Both the position numbers and the translations under genes were made by a program. From JAHFUI01 sp039931615 (GTDB taxonomy: Bacteria; Acidobacteriota; Vicinamibacteria; Vicinamibacterales; CAVVIG01): a DNA stretch of 64,000 bases. Each line of letters opens with the position of its first letter. Within the stretch, counting starts at the first letter, position 1. Below, piece after piece: positions 41,883 through 50,038 of the stretch. The notes beneath the pieces were generated by a model. The model was not told where the DNA came from and did not search any database. It saw nothing but the letters and a program-made list of their open reading frames with translations. The stretch spans positions 1 to 64,000 of the forward strand of contig JBDTRR010000002.1 in the NCBI GenBank assembly GCA_039931615.1, read 5' to 3'.

Positions 41883-42922
41883 ACGGTTTGACCTACCGAT
41901 TCGAGCTCCACGACCTTGCCGCGGTCGGCCATGGAACGGGTTGCGGCTTCCAGGATACGGACCACCCGCAACCCGGCCTCGCCGTCGGTCAGCGGCGCCA
42001 GGCGCTGCTCGACGCAGGAGACGAACTGTTTCAGCTCGACGGCGAGCGCCTCGGTGATCTCGAGCTGCGGCGCCCACATGTCGCCGGCGCGGTAGCCGAC
42101 CAGCATCTGATACTTCTTCTCGCCATCCTGCGGCGACGCGCCGTTCACCGTGATGCCCTTGTCGTAGACCTTGATCTTCTCGCTCGGCTCGAGATCGTCG
42201 TAGACGATCATCTTGCGGCTGCCGCCGAGCAGCGTCCGCCGCACCTTGACCGGCGCCAGCCAGTTGACGTTGACGTGCGCAATCAGGTTGCCGGCGAAGA
42301 AGACGGTCAGGTAGGCGATGTTCTCCGGCTCGCCGGGCAGGTGGGCCAGACCGGTGGCCGAGACCGCCACCGGCAGTTGTCCGGGGAGGACGTAGTCCAT
42401 GATCGCCAGATCGTGCACGGCCAGATCCCAGATGACGTTGACATCGTGCTGGAACAGACCGAGGTTCACCCGGGTTGAGTCGTAGTAGTAGACCTCTCCC
42501 AGGTCGCCGGCCTCGACCAACTCGCGCATCTTGCGGACGGCGCCGGTGTAGATGAACGTATGGTCGACGCCGATCACCAGATTGCGGCGTCGGGCCTCAT
42601 CGACCAGGCGCTGCGCCTGCTCGGTGGTGGCGGTCATCGGCTTCTCGATGAAGACGTGCTTGCCCGCCTGCAGCGCCCGCAGCGCCAGCAGGTAGTGGCT
42701 GGACACCGGCGTCGCCACGGCGACGACGTCGATGCGCGGATCCTGCAGCAGGGCGTCGTAGTCGTCGGTCGTCTCGACCGTCGGATACCGTGTCCGCACG
42801 GTGGCCAGGCGCTCGACTCTCAGATCGCACACCGACACGAGCGACACGCCCGGCGTCTCCCAGAGATTCCGGACCAGATTCGGTCCCCAGTAGCCGTAGC
42901 CGACAACCGCCATCCCGATCAT
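41879..42922 (-). CDS. Gfo/Idh/MocA oxidoreductase, WbpB-like
   Basis: The 347-residue protein has an N-terminal Rossmann fold (MAVVGYGYWGPNLVRNL), the hallmark EKP in GKHVFIEKPMTATTEQAQ, and a catalytic-domain His in DLAVHDLAIMDYV. Members of this type oxidise the 3-position of UDP-N-acetylglucosaminuronate (WbpB/WlbA). The following aminotransferase and preceding acetyltransferase complete that pathway, so the operon likely makes a 2,3-diamino uronic acid for surface polysaccharide. A Gfo/Idh enzyme acting on another keto-sugar cannot be excluded. It overlaps the aminotransferase start by four bases. Confidence 0.85.
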   Translation of the reverse strand: MIGMAVVGYGYWGPNLVRNLWETPGVSLVSVCDLRVERLATVRTRYPTVETTDDYDALLQDPRIDVVAVATPVSSHYLLALRALQAGKHVFIEKPMTATTEQAQRLVDEARRRNLVIGVDHTFIYTGAVRKMRELVEAGDLGEVYYYDSTRVNLGLFQHDVNVIWDLAVHDLAIMDYVLPGQLPVAVSATGLAHLPGEPENIAYLTVFFAGNLIAHVNVNWLAPVKVRRTLLGGSRKMIVYDDLEPSEKIKVYDKGITVNGASPQDGEKKYQMLVGYRAGDMWAPQLEITEALAVELKQFVSCVEQRLAPLTDGEAGLRVVRILEAATRSMADRGKVVELESVGQTV

Positions 42923-42992
42923 TGCGTGCTCCTTCTGCAGCGCCGCGGACGAGACCCTGAAACGCGTCAGGATCCGTCACCCGGCCGGTCCG

Positions 42993-43481
42993 CTATCGCG
43001 GCGCCGTTCCGTCCCTGGTGTTCCCGATAATCCTCGCCGGCACGCCGGCGACGATGGCGTGGGCCGGCACGTCTTTCGTCACCACCGCGCCGGCGCCGAC
43101 GAGCGCGCCCTCCCCGATCGTGATCCCGGCCAGGATGGTGGCGTTGCTGCCGATCGACGCCTGGGTCTTCACCAGCGTCGTCACCACCTTCCAATCGGCC
43201 TCGGTCTGCAGGCTGCCGTCCGGGTTGACCGCCCGGGGGTAGAGGTCGTTGGTGAACATGACGCCGTGTCCGATGAACACGCCGTCCTCGAGCTTGACGC
43301 CCTCGCACAGGAACGAGTGGCTCGAAATCTTGCAATCGGCGCCGATCTCCGCGCCGCGTTGAATCTCGACGAACGCCCCGATCCGGGACCGGGTGCCGAT
43401 CCGGCAGCCATACAGGTTGACCAGCTGCGGGTGGTGAATCACCACCTGATCTTCAAGCACGACACTTTCCGCAATCGGCAT
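42993..43481 (-). CDS. Hexapeptide N-acetyltransferase, WbpD-like
   Basis: The 162-residue beta-helix protein has hexapeptide turns (RIGTRSRIGAFVEIQRGAEI, CKISSHSFLCEGVKLEDGVF, ILAGITIGEGALVGAGAVVT) and the conserved FIGHGVMFTNDLYPRAVN of WbpD-type UDP-2-acetamido-3-amino-glucuronate N-acetyltransferases, where His and Asn shape the active site. It is the first gene of the sugar operon, 70 bases before the Gfo/Idh gene. Together they resemble the wbpB-wbpE-wbpD set. No glycosyltransferase, flippase or polymerase gene is in the cluster here. Confidence 0.85.
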   Translation of the reverse strand: MPIAESVVLEDQVVIHHPQLVNLYGCRIGTRSRIGAFVEIQRGAEIGADCKISSHSFLCEGVKLEDGVFIGHGVMFTNDLYPRAVNPDGSLQTEADWKVVTTLVKTQASIGSNATILAGITIGEGALVGAGAVVTKDVPAHAIVAGVPARIIGNTRDGTAPR

Positions 43482-43724
43482 CGGACCGCACCCCCGTTGG
43501 CATCATGTACGAAAGGCGTCCCGGACATACGTGCAGATCGGCACACCGCCGTGGGTCGCGATGAGGTGTGGGCGACCGGGAACAGCCGGGATAGAGCAAG
43601 GGTCCGGCCAGCCGAGGCGACGCAAATTCGCTGCTGTGATGAGGCGCCGTCGCCGCCGGCGACCGCCGCGGCGACAGAAGTCTGCGCCGAGGGAGAATTC
43701 TGTAACTGGTGAGGGCGAGCCTCG

Positions 43725-44249
43725 CTAGAGCCCGAAGGCGTCCGGATATCTGACCCGGCCTTGAATGCCGTCGAGCGCGCCGGGCACCAGTTCCAGCGCC
43801 ATGAACACGTCGGGAGGGAACGGGCTGTCAATCGAGCTCGCCGGCGCGGTCGAGAAACCGAAGCGCGGATAGTAGTCCGGGTGACCGACGACGATGACCA
43901 GCCGTTCCCCGAGACGGCGCAGTTCCGCGAGACCACGCCCGATCAGCTGCCCGCCGATGCCTTGACGCTGGTGATCGGGCAGGACCGCCAGCGGCGCCAG
44001 CGCCACCGCCGGGACCGCGGTTCCGGACGGCGGCTCAACCGACATCCGGCTGAACAGGATGTGGCCGACGATTCGACCGCCCACTTCGGCGACCAGAGAC
44101 AGCAGCACCACGCCGTCCCGCCGCAGCGACTCGATCAGATCGGCCTCCCCGGCGCCGCCAAACGCCGCATCGTTCACCTGATGGATCATCGAATGGTCGG
44201 CGGCGTTCTCCGGACGGATGACGAGGCTGTCTGGTACGCTCACCGGCAC
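43725..44249 (-). CDS. GNAT-family N-acetyltransferase
   Basis: The 174-residue protein has the GNAT acetyl-CoA site QRQGIGGQLIGRGLAEL and the following strand LVIVVGHPDYYPRFGFSTA, which is characteristic of the YhbS-type subgroup. N-terminal residues IRPENAADHSMIHQVNDAAF give the first strand and helix. It is cytoplasmic, lies alone, and is probably a single-gene transcript. YhbS-type enzymes have no firm substrate. The gaps on both sides (43482-43724 and 44250-44463) contain no convincing gene. Confidence 0.85.
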   Translation of the reverse strand: MPVSVPDSLVIRPENAADHSMIHQVNDAAFGGAGEADLIESLRRDGVVLLSLVAEVGGRIVGHILFSRMSVEPPSGTAVPAVALAPLAVLPDHQRQGIGGQLIGRGLAELRRLGERLVIVVGHPDYYPRFGFSTAPASSIDSPFPPDVFMALELVPGALDGIQGRVRYPDAFGL

Positions 44250-44463
44250 ATTCTAGACCTCCTTGCGAAGAGTCAACGACGACCTGCTGCGCGCACGACA
44301 TCGGCAGAGTCGGTGGAACAAGATCGAGCATCCCCATAGCTTTCACGGCGACTGGAACTATGAACTGCGGCCACGCCCAAGGTGACGAGTTGATTTCGAT
44401 CGAATGCCTTAGTGCCGATCGGTTTATCGTCGAGGCGCCACCAGTTGTGGTGTGGACCTGGCG

Positions 44464-45390
44464 TTATCGCAGCGCGGTCAGCTTCGCCGTCGCTGACACC
44501 ACGTAGATGTGCGCGATCTTCCCCTCGTGGTTCAATTCTGCTGTCAGCGTCAACCTGGGCGCGATGCCTGGCCCCGGCGCAGGGATATCAGCGACAGCCG
44601 ATGGGACGCCGTTGAGCGAGAGTATGCGGACCACGCCATTGGCGGCGTTCCCGACGACCGCCAGGTAGAAGCGCATCACGTGCTCGCGGCCTTCGATGGT
44701 GCGCAGCGCCGACCTGAACTCGCCGCCGCCGTCGGTCGTGGTGCGGACGTCCTCCGCCAGCAGCGTTTCGATCGCATCGACGTCGTGATGCTCGAGCGCC
44801 TCGAGGAAGTGCACCAGCGCCTGCCGGGTCGACTCGCGCAGGGCCGCCGTTGGCGGCTGACGCGCCCCGTCATAAGCCGCCATCGCCTTCCGCGCGCGAT
44901 GGTGCGAGGTCTTGACGTTCGCCTCGGATAGATCGAGCGCGTCGGCGGTTTCCCTTACCGAGTAGTCGAAGACGTCGCGGAGGATCAGCACGCCGCGCGC
45001 CGTGGGCGTCAGCGTCTCGAGCGCGACCAGGAACGCAAACGACACGCTCTCGAGCAGGTCGTAGCGGCCTTCGAACGTCGCCGGCTCGTGGGATGGCGGC
45101 TCGCCGGGCTCGTCAAGCTCCGTCTCGATCGGCGAGGGCAGCCACGGACCGATGTAGTCGCGCCGACGCCGGCGTCGCAGCAGATCGCGGGCCAGGTTGA
45201 GCGCCACCTTGACCAGCCACGGCCGCAACGGCTCATCGGTCCGGCGCGGCGGACGCTCGATCGCGCGCACGAAGGTATCTTGCACGACGTCCTCGGCGTC
45301 TGCCGCGCTGCCGGTCATCCGATAGCACAGGCTCCACAGGAACCGGCGCTGTTCCTCGTAGAGTCCATCGAGTGCGATCGGCGCCGCCAT
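44464..45390 (-). CDS. ECF41-type sigma factor with SnoaL-like C-terminal domain
   Basis: The 308-residue sigma factor has sigma region 2 (residues ~10-80; DAEDVVQDTFVRAIERPPR), region 4 (~115-170; LILRDVFDYSVRETADALDL) and a SnoaL-like NTF2-fold extension (~185-300). Between regions 2 and 4 is WLPSP (residues 83-87), and the extension carries DGGGE (220-224). These match the WLPEP and DGGGK motifs of ECF41 factors, where the extension controls activity in place of an anti-sigma factor. Its start overlaps the stop of an FAD oxidoreductase gene, the usual kind of ECF41 partner and probable target. Confidence 0.88.
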   Translation of the reverse strand: MAAPIALDGLYEEQRRFLWSLCYRMTGSAADAEDVVQDTFVRAIERPPRRTDEPLRPWLVKVALNLARDLLRRRRRRDYIGPWLPSPIETELDEPGEPPSHEPATFEGRYDLLESVSFAFLVALETLTPTARGVLILRDVFDYSVRETADALDLSEANVKTSHHRARKAMAAYDGARQPPTAALRESTRQALVHFLEALEHHDVDAIETLLAEDVRTTTDGGGEFRSALRTIEGREHVMRFYLAVVGNAANGVVRILSLNGVPSAVADIPAPGPGIAPRLTLTAELNHEGKIAHIYVVSATAKLTALR

Positions 45391-46730
45391 CAGGAGGCGG
45401 CTCTCACGGCTGGTCTGTGCGTGACCAGCGCCGGTGTATCGCTGACGGCGATCGGCGTCACGGCGGCCAGGATGCTGTGGACAGCATCTGTCGCACTGGC
45501 CGCGGCGGCATCCGACAACTGGCCTTTCGCCCCGACCCAGTCGCCGGCGATCCACACGTTGTCGAACGCAGGAACTGGTGTTGGCGGCCGTCCGGCAACG
45601 CCGCCCTGCGCGGCAGTGACTTCGGCGTGGGCCACGGTCAGCGACGGAAGAAACCGCTGGAGCACCAATTGATCCCGCCAGTCGGGTTGCAAGGTGTCCA
45701 TCAATGTCTCGAGCTCGATTTCATCGCCGCGCCCGGCGGTTTCGCCAGGACGGAGGTACTTCGATACGTGAATCATCGCACCGCCTTGAGGCGCCAGTTT
45801 GGCCACCGCCGAGTGTACCGAGAAATAGACCGGGGCATCGACCCCAAAGGCGACGGTGGCCCGCGGGTTCGGCAACGATCGCAGCGCCACGTCCAGGGTG
45901 GCCATGCGGATCGGCGGGGGCAGTGCCGCGGCCAGTTGCGTGCCGGCCAGCCCGTCGACGTCTGAAGGCGCGGTCGCGATGATCACTCCCGAGGTGCGAA
46001 TCACGCGACCGTCGGCCAGCCGGACTGCGTCCACCTGGCGATCGCTGTCGCGCTCGAGCGCCGCAGCGTGGGCGTCGGCGACGATGCGCACGCCGCTGGC
46101 CACCGCGGCGTCACGAAGCGCGTCGACGATCGTCTGCCAACCGCCATCCAGATAGAGCACGTTGCCCCTGACGGCGAGCTGCAGCTGTTCGAGCGCGGCA
46201 CCAGCGCTTTGATGGTCGGGGTCGTGGGTGAAGGTCGTGACGCGCGTCAGCATCATCACCAGCTGTTGGACCATTGGCTCGCTGACGTTCGAGTCGAGCC
46301 ATGACCGGAGCGTGTCGCGTTGAGCAGCGGCGCTGTCGAACCGCCCCAGGCGCGCCTGGAACCGCGCCAACTCGAACTTTCCGCTGAATGGCAGCAGCCC
46401 TGTCGTCAGCAGCGAGGCGAGTCCGGTGGGAAGGGTATGGCGCCGGCCGCCGAGGAGGGCATAGCCGCCGTTGCCGTTGGGGACGCTGCCTCGGACGGCA
46501 ACGCCGAGGGATTTCAGCGTGTGGTGCAGTACCCCGTCGCGATACAACGCGTGCGGGCCGAGGTTGAACGAAAAGCCGTGGCGATTGCCAGTGATGGCGC
46601 GGCCACCTGGCGCCGCCGCTTTTTCAAGCAGGACGACCGGCACGCCGGCATGTCCGAGGAGTGCGGCCGCCGTCAACCCTGCGACGCCACCGCCGACGAC
46701 CGTGATGGGAGCGTGTGTTGTGGATGTCAT
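45390..46730 (-). CDS. FAD-dependent oxidoreductase, phytoene-desaturase-like
   Basis: The 446-residue flavoprotein has the dinucleotide motif ITVVGGGVAGLTAAALLGHA, the acidic end of strand 2 in VVLLEKAAAPGGRA and a C-terminal FAD motif in NVWIAGDWVGAKGQLSDAAA. It belongs to the NAD(P)/FAD amine-oxidase/phytoene-desaturase superfamily. Substrate is unknown. It overlaps the downstream ECF41 sigma gene by one base. In ECF41 systems the neighbouring enzyme is often a carboxymuconolactone decarboxylase, oxidoreductase or epimerase whose promoter the sigma factor reads, and a matching promoter-like sequence lies just upstream here. Confidence 0.85.
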   Translation of the reverse strand: MTSTTHAPITVVGGGVAGLTAAALLGHAGVPVVLLEKAAAPGGRAITGNRHGFSFNLGPHALYRDGVLHHTLKSLGVAVRGSVPNGNGGYALLGGRRHTLPTGLASLLTTGLLPFSGKFELARFQARLGRFDSAAAQRDTLRSWLDSNVSEPMVQQLVMMLTRVTTFTHDPDHQSAGAALEQLQLAVRGNVLYLDGGWQTIVDALRDAAVASGVRIVADAHAAALERDSDRQVDAVRLADGRVIRTSGVIIATAPSDVDGLAGTQLAAALPPPIRMATLDVALRSLPNPRATVAFGVDAPVYFSVHSAVAKLAPQGGAMIHVSKYLRPGETAGRGDEIELETLMDTLQPDWRDQLVLQRFLPSLTVAHAEVTAAQGGVAGRPPTPVPAFDNVWIAGDWVGAKGQLSDAAAASATDAVHSILAAVTPIAVSDTPALVTHRPAVRAAS

Positions 46731-46738
46731 ACCTGCAC

Positions 46739-46765
46739 CACGTTTGAGGGTGGCGCAAGGTTACA
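46739..46765 (-). promoter_or_regulatory. Candidate ECF41-type promoter
   Basis: On the minus strand TGTAACC (46759-46765) is followed, after exactly 16 bases, by CGTG (46739-46742). The known ECF41 pattern is TGTCACA, about 16 bases, CGTC. It lies only 8 bases before the annotated ATG of the oxidoreductase, so the message would be almost leaderless or begin at a later start. Confidence 0.4.
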
Positions 46766-46883
46766 GAGGTGGCCGCGCGGCGACGGACGATAGGACCGAT
46801 TGAGGACCGATTAGGGGCCTCCCGAGCGGACCGCTTCGCGCCAGCGCAGCGTCGATTTTGTCGCGCCAAATGCCGATCGCCAG

Positions 46884-47004
46884 GCAGACCTGAAGGTCTG
46901 CACTACGACAGTCCCGTACGTGGGGTCCGGCTTCAGCCTTCGCATGACGCTTCGGCGGACGCCGCAGCCTTGGCGGAGGCGGTCAGCCGGACCGTCATGA
47001 GAGA
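46884..47004. repeat. Compound palindromic repeats, one nested in another
   Basis: GCAGACCTGAAGGTCTGC (46884-46901) is followed by a CGTACGTGGGGTCCGGCTTC hairpin arm. A 44-base unit (46939-46982; starts TTCGCATGACGCTTCGGCGG) interrupts this hairpin and is flanked by TCAGCC on both sides (46933-46938 and 46983-46988). The second arm CAGCCGGAC then follows. The rest of the gap 46731-47036 holds the candidate promoter and no gene. Confidence 0.7.
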
Positions 47005-47036
47005 TCAGCCCGTGCCCCGCTCCCGCTGACGCTGAA

Positions 47037-47171
47037 TTATGGCGGACCGCAGAGGGCCACCAGCATGATCCCGCCGCACAGGGCCCCGATCGCCACCGCG
47101 ATCGCCAGCACCGAGGGGCGCAACTGCGAGCGGGTCACCATGTCGATTGATTCATTGAGTCTGTGGGACAT
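47037..47171 (-). CDS. Small single-helix membrane protein (44 residues)
   Basis: A 44-residue frame starts MSHRLNESIDMVTRSQLRPS and continues with one hydrophobic helix (VLAIAVAIGALCGGIMLVAL), ending CGPP. The start overlaps the stop region of the 106-residue gene just upstream by 20 bases, in another frame, which suggests coupled translation. The topology is typical of small membrane proteins. No family is recognised and expression is not shown by sequence alone. Confidence 0.45.
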   Translation of the reverse strand: MSHRLNESIDMVTRSQLRPSVLAIAVAIGALCGGIMLVALCGPP

Positions 47172-47472
47172 TGTCGGTGTCCGTGCCATGCCGGTCGGGT
47201 CGCAATCCGTCGGGTCCTGCCGTGAAGGTTCGATACTGCCGCGCGAATTCGGCGTCGATGGCGGTGAACGCCTCGATCAGGCCGTTCGCCGCGACCAGAA
47301 GGCCGAGCTTGGCTCTCCCCAGCCTGCCGTTCGCCGCCTCATCGGCCGCGCCGTCCAGGGCGTCGAGTGGCCGCCGAATCGCCGCGACCAGGGTATCCGC
47401 CGCGCTGAGCTGACGCATCGTGCTGGCACTCGCGTGTAGTCCGGGGGGTGAAGCAGTCTTGAACTCAATCAT
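47152..47472 (-). CDS. Hypothetical helical protein (106 residues)
   Basis: The protein is mostly helical and Ala-rich. It starts MIEFKTASPPGLHASASTMR, has a central LGRAKLGLLVAANGLIEAF and ends with a polar tail (PDGLRPDRHGTDTDNVPQTQ). No signal peptide, membrane segment or known motif is visible. It may be cotranscribed with the overlapping 44-residue membrane protein. It could be a small regulatory or structural protein, but nothing recognisable supports a role. Confidence 0.5.
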   Translation of the reverse strand: MIEFKTASPPGLHASASTMRQLSAADTLVAAIRRPLDALDGAADEAANGRLGRAKLGLLVAANGLIEAFTAIDAEFARQYRTFTAGPDGLRPDRHGTDTDNVPQTQ

Positions 47473-47626
47473 GTCCCGATGTTACCGGGGCGGCCTCGTC
47501 CTGCCCATCGGGTCAACCCTTGATTTCGGGAGAAATGATTGACGACTCCGGCGAGGCGCCGCCTCAGACCGCCGGGAGGCGCGAGACGGGCCTTGACTCC
47601 GCCTCACCAGTCGCTGCTCTTCTTGG

Positions 47627-48277
47627 CTACCGGATCACGCCCTTGCGCACCGCGTAGAGCACCATCTCCGCCGCGTTGTGGACATCGAGCTTCTCCATGA
47701 TGTGGGCGCGGTGCGTCTCGATCGTATTGACGCTGAGAAAGAGCAGTTCCGCGATCTGCTTATTGCTGCGGCCTTCGGCGATCAGCTGGAACACTTCCCG
47801 CTCCCGCTCCGACAGTGAATCGTAGCGATCCGTGATGCCGCGCTCGGCGAGATGCCGGACGTACTCGTCGAGCATCGTTTTGGCGATCGCCGGACTGAAG
47901 AACGACTTGCCCTCGGCAACCGCGCTCACCGCCTGCATCAGATCGGTGTCGGCGGAATCCTTGAGCAGGTAGCCGGCGGCCCCGGCCTTCATCACCTGCG
48001 TCACGTAGTCTTCGTCGGCGTACATGCTCAACACCAGCACCCGGACCTCGGGCGCGCGCCGGACGATTTGCCGGGTCGCCTCGATGCCGTTCAGCAGCGG
48101 CATGGCGATGTCCATGATTGCGACGTGCGGCCTGAGGTCCAGGGCGGCGCGAATGGCGTCGCGGCCGTTGCCGGCCTCGGCCACGACCTCCCATTCGGGC
48201 CTGACCTCGATCAGCTTGCGCAGACCCTGACGGATCAGCGTATGGTCGTCAGCGAGGAGGATCCGCAGGGCGGCCAT
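47627..48277 (-). CDS. NarL/FixJ-type response regulator
   Basis: The 216-residue protein has a receiver domain (ILLADDHTLIRQGLRKLIEV, phospho-acceptor Asp in VAIMDIAMP, Lys in GYLLKDS) and a LuxR-type helix-turn-helix (LSEREREVFQLIAEGRSNKQ, then IAELLFLSVNTIETHRAHIM). It should bind DNA after phosphorylation by the histidine kinase encoded immediately upstream: the kinase stop and this ATG are adjacent. Targets cannot be told. The gap 47473-47626 downstream has no gene. Confidence 0.93.
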   Translation of the reverse strand: MAALRILLADDHTLIRQGLRKLIEVRPEWEVVAEAGNGRDAIRAALDLRPHVAIMDIAMPLLNGIEATRQIVRRAPEVRVLVLSMYADEDYVTQVMKAGAAGYLLKDSADTDLMQAVSAVAEGKSFFSPAIAKTMLDEYVRHLAERGITDRYDSLSEREREVFQLIAEGRSNKQIAELLFLSVNTIETHRAHIMEKLDVHNAAEMVLYAVRKGVIR

Positions 48278-49744
48278 CTACGCGTGCTCCCTGGCGACGG
48301 CGGACGAGGCGCCGGACCGGTCCGGCAGGTCCGCTGCTGCGGCCGCGGCGTGTTCGTCGGGCGGCAGCGGGAGTTCCGCGGTCAGCCGCGTCCCGTTCCC
48401 GAGCCGGCTCTCGATCTGGAAGGTGCCGCCGAGTCCGGACACCCGCTCGCGGATGCCAACCAGCCCGAGACCCCGATGGCCATCTCCCGGCGTGCGCCTT
48501 CGCGTCAGGTCGACTCCGACTCCATCGTCTTCAACAGTCAGGAGCAGTGAATGGGCCAGCCGTTGGACGAACACCCGGCAGGTGCGGGCGTGAGCATGCT
48601 TGGCGACGTTGGTCAGTGCCTCCTGGACAATCCGATAGGCGCCCAGCTCGACGTGAGGACTCATCCGGATGTCCATCTGATCCTGCGTCAGGTCGGCGCG
48701 AATGCCGGTGCGCCGGGCAAAGCCGCGCATGTACCAGGTCAGCGTGTTCGCCAGCCCGAGGTCGTCGAGCATGGTCGGATGCAGGAGCTGCGACACGTCC
48801 CGGACGGCGTGGAGCGCGCGGTCCGTGATCGACCGCGCTTCCGCCAGGGCATCCGGCGACGATCCGGACGCGTCGAGGCTGCGCTGGACGACGGACAGTT
48901 CGATCTTGATGGCGGTCAGGGCCTGGCCAATCTCGTCGTGGAGCTCGCGCGCAATCGCCCGCCGCTCATCTTCCTGCGCGTGCACGAGCTGCGTGGAGAG
49001 CCGCTCCAGTTCGCGTTGGCGTTCCATGTCGGCGACGTGCTGCGCACGAATGTGCGACTCCAGCCCGCCGGCGTAGCGGATCGCCCCGACCGCCACCGCC
49101 ACCCCGAGGACCAGCGCCACACCGCTCAAGGCCCAGATCTGGCGCCGCAGGTCGCGATATAACAGCGCGATCGACGCCACCTCCCGTTGAAAGGCATCCT
49201 TGTTCAGGGTCCGGAGTTGCGACGAGATCTCGATAATCGTCCGTCGCTTCGGAATCACATCTGCATTCAGCACCGCCAGCGCCTGGGCGGGATTCCTGGC
49301 CGGCCCCGAGATGAGCACCGGCATCGTCGCGTCCCAGTACTCCTGCAGCTCAGAGCGCAGCCGGGTCCAGTGCTCGCGTTCGACGGTGGCGTCAACGTCC
49401 GGCACGTAGTGCACCAGCGCCAAGTCGATCTGCGACCTGGCGTTCTCCACCTCGGCACGATAGAGGCCCTCGGCGTCCGGCCGCGTGTCGAGAAACGCAT
49501 CCCGGAGATAGACCGAGCCGAGCAGGACCTGAACGGCGATGGTCAGGAGCGCCTCGTCGCTTTGGGCAAAGCGGGCGTGGATCGTCGCCGACTGGCGCTC
49601 CATGGCGGTCAGGCGGAGGCTGAGGTAGTAACCCCAGACGAGCCAGAGCACGAAGATCGCGACAAAGCCGATCAGCAGCGCCCCGCGAATGGTCAGCCGG
49701 GTCAGAGGATCCGAAATAAGTCCCGGCTGCCTCTCACGCCACAT
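48278..49744 (-). CDS. Membrane sensor histidine kinase (HisKA_3 type)
   Basis: The 488-residue kinase has two membrane helices (residues ~22-42 and ~200-222) around a ~150-residue periplasmic helical sensor (FAQSDEALLTIAVQVLLGSV at its start), then a HisKA_3 dimerisation domain with the phospho-His in RELHDEIGQALTAIKIEL and a HATPase domain (RIVQEALTNVAKHAHA, DDGVGVD, GLGLVGIRERV). This is the NarX/DegS/LiaS class that pairs with LuxR-type regulators, as found next to it. Start 49744 (MWRERQPG) is preferred because GGGAGGGG lies just before it. Signal is unknown. Confidence 0.92.
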   Translation of the reverse strand: MWRERQPGLISDPLTRLTIRGALLIGFVAIFVLWLVWGYYLSLRLTAMERQSATIHARFAQSDEALLTIAVQVLLGSVYLRDAFLDTRPDAEGLYRAEVENARSQIDLALVHYVPDVDATVEREHWTRLRSELQEYWDATMPVLISGPARNPAQALAVLNADVIPKRRTIIEISSQLRTLNKDAFQREVASIALLYRDLRRQIWALSGVALVLGVAVAVGAIRYAGGLESHIRAQHVADMERQRELERLSTQLVHAQEDERRAIARELHDEIGQALTAIKIELSVVQRSLDASGSSPDALAEARSITDRALHAVRDVSQLLHPTMLDDLGLANTLTWYMRGFARRTGIRADLTQDQMDIRMSPHVELGAYRIVQEALTNVAKHAHARTCRVFVQRLAHSLLLTVEDDGVGVDLTRRRTPGDGHRGLGLVGIRERVSGLGGTFQIESRLGNGTRLTAELPLPPDEHAAAAAADLPDRSGASSAVAREHA

Positions 49745-49951
49745 CGCCCCTCCCGGTCGTAGCATAGACCCCATCCTTCGGAAAAGCTGCGGATCCCCCC
49801 GCCGATCTGGAGGGTGTCTCCCGCGTAAATACCGTACTCGCCGGATACGACGCCGCGTCGGGGGCAGGATTACAGGGAGGGGTCGGCTGATGTGGCGACG
49901 CGTCTGCCGGCATGCCAACCGCCGGAATACCCGATTGACCCGATGCGGCAT

Positions 49952-50016
49952 TCGTCCGTGGGATCCGGCTTCAGCCGATTGATCCGTCGTCCGACTAAGT
50001 CGAACGCCACGTCCGA
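49952..50016. repeat. Palindromic element of the 67-bp type
   Basis: It has ends TCGTCCGTGG (49952-49961) and CCACGTCCGA (50007-50016) and two internal hairpins (GATCCGGCTTCAGCCGATT and GTCCGACTAAGTCGAAC). It is a diverged copy of the elements at 36181 and 62947, intact in layout. Confidence 0.75.
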
Positions 50017-50038
50017 CTCTGGGACGAAGGCCGGCCTT

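Noticed and set aside
43559..43714. A short plus-strand frame ending VCAEGEFCNW
   Set aside because: It seemed a possible small Cys peptide, but there is no ribosome-binding site or supported start. It may be part of another dispersed repeat, which I cannot confirm.
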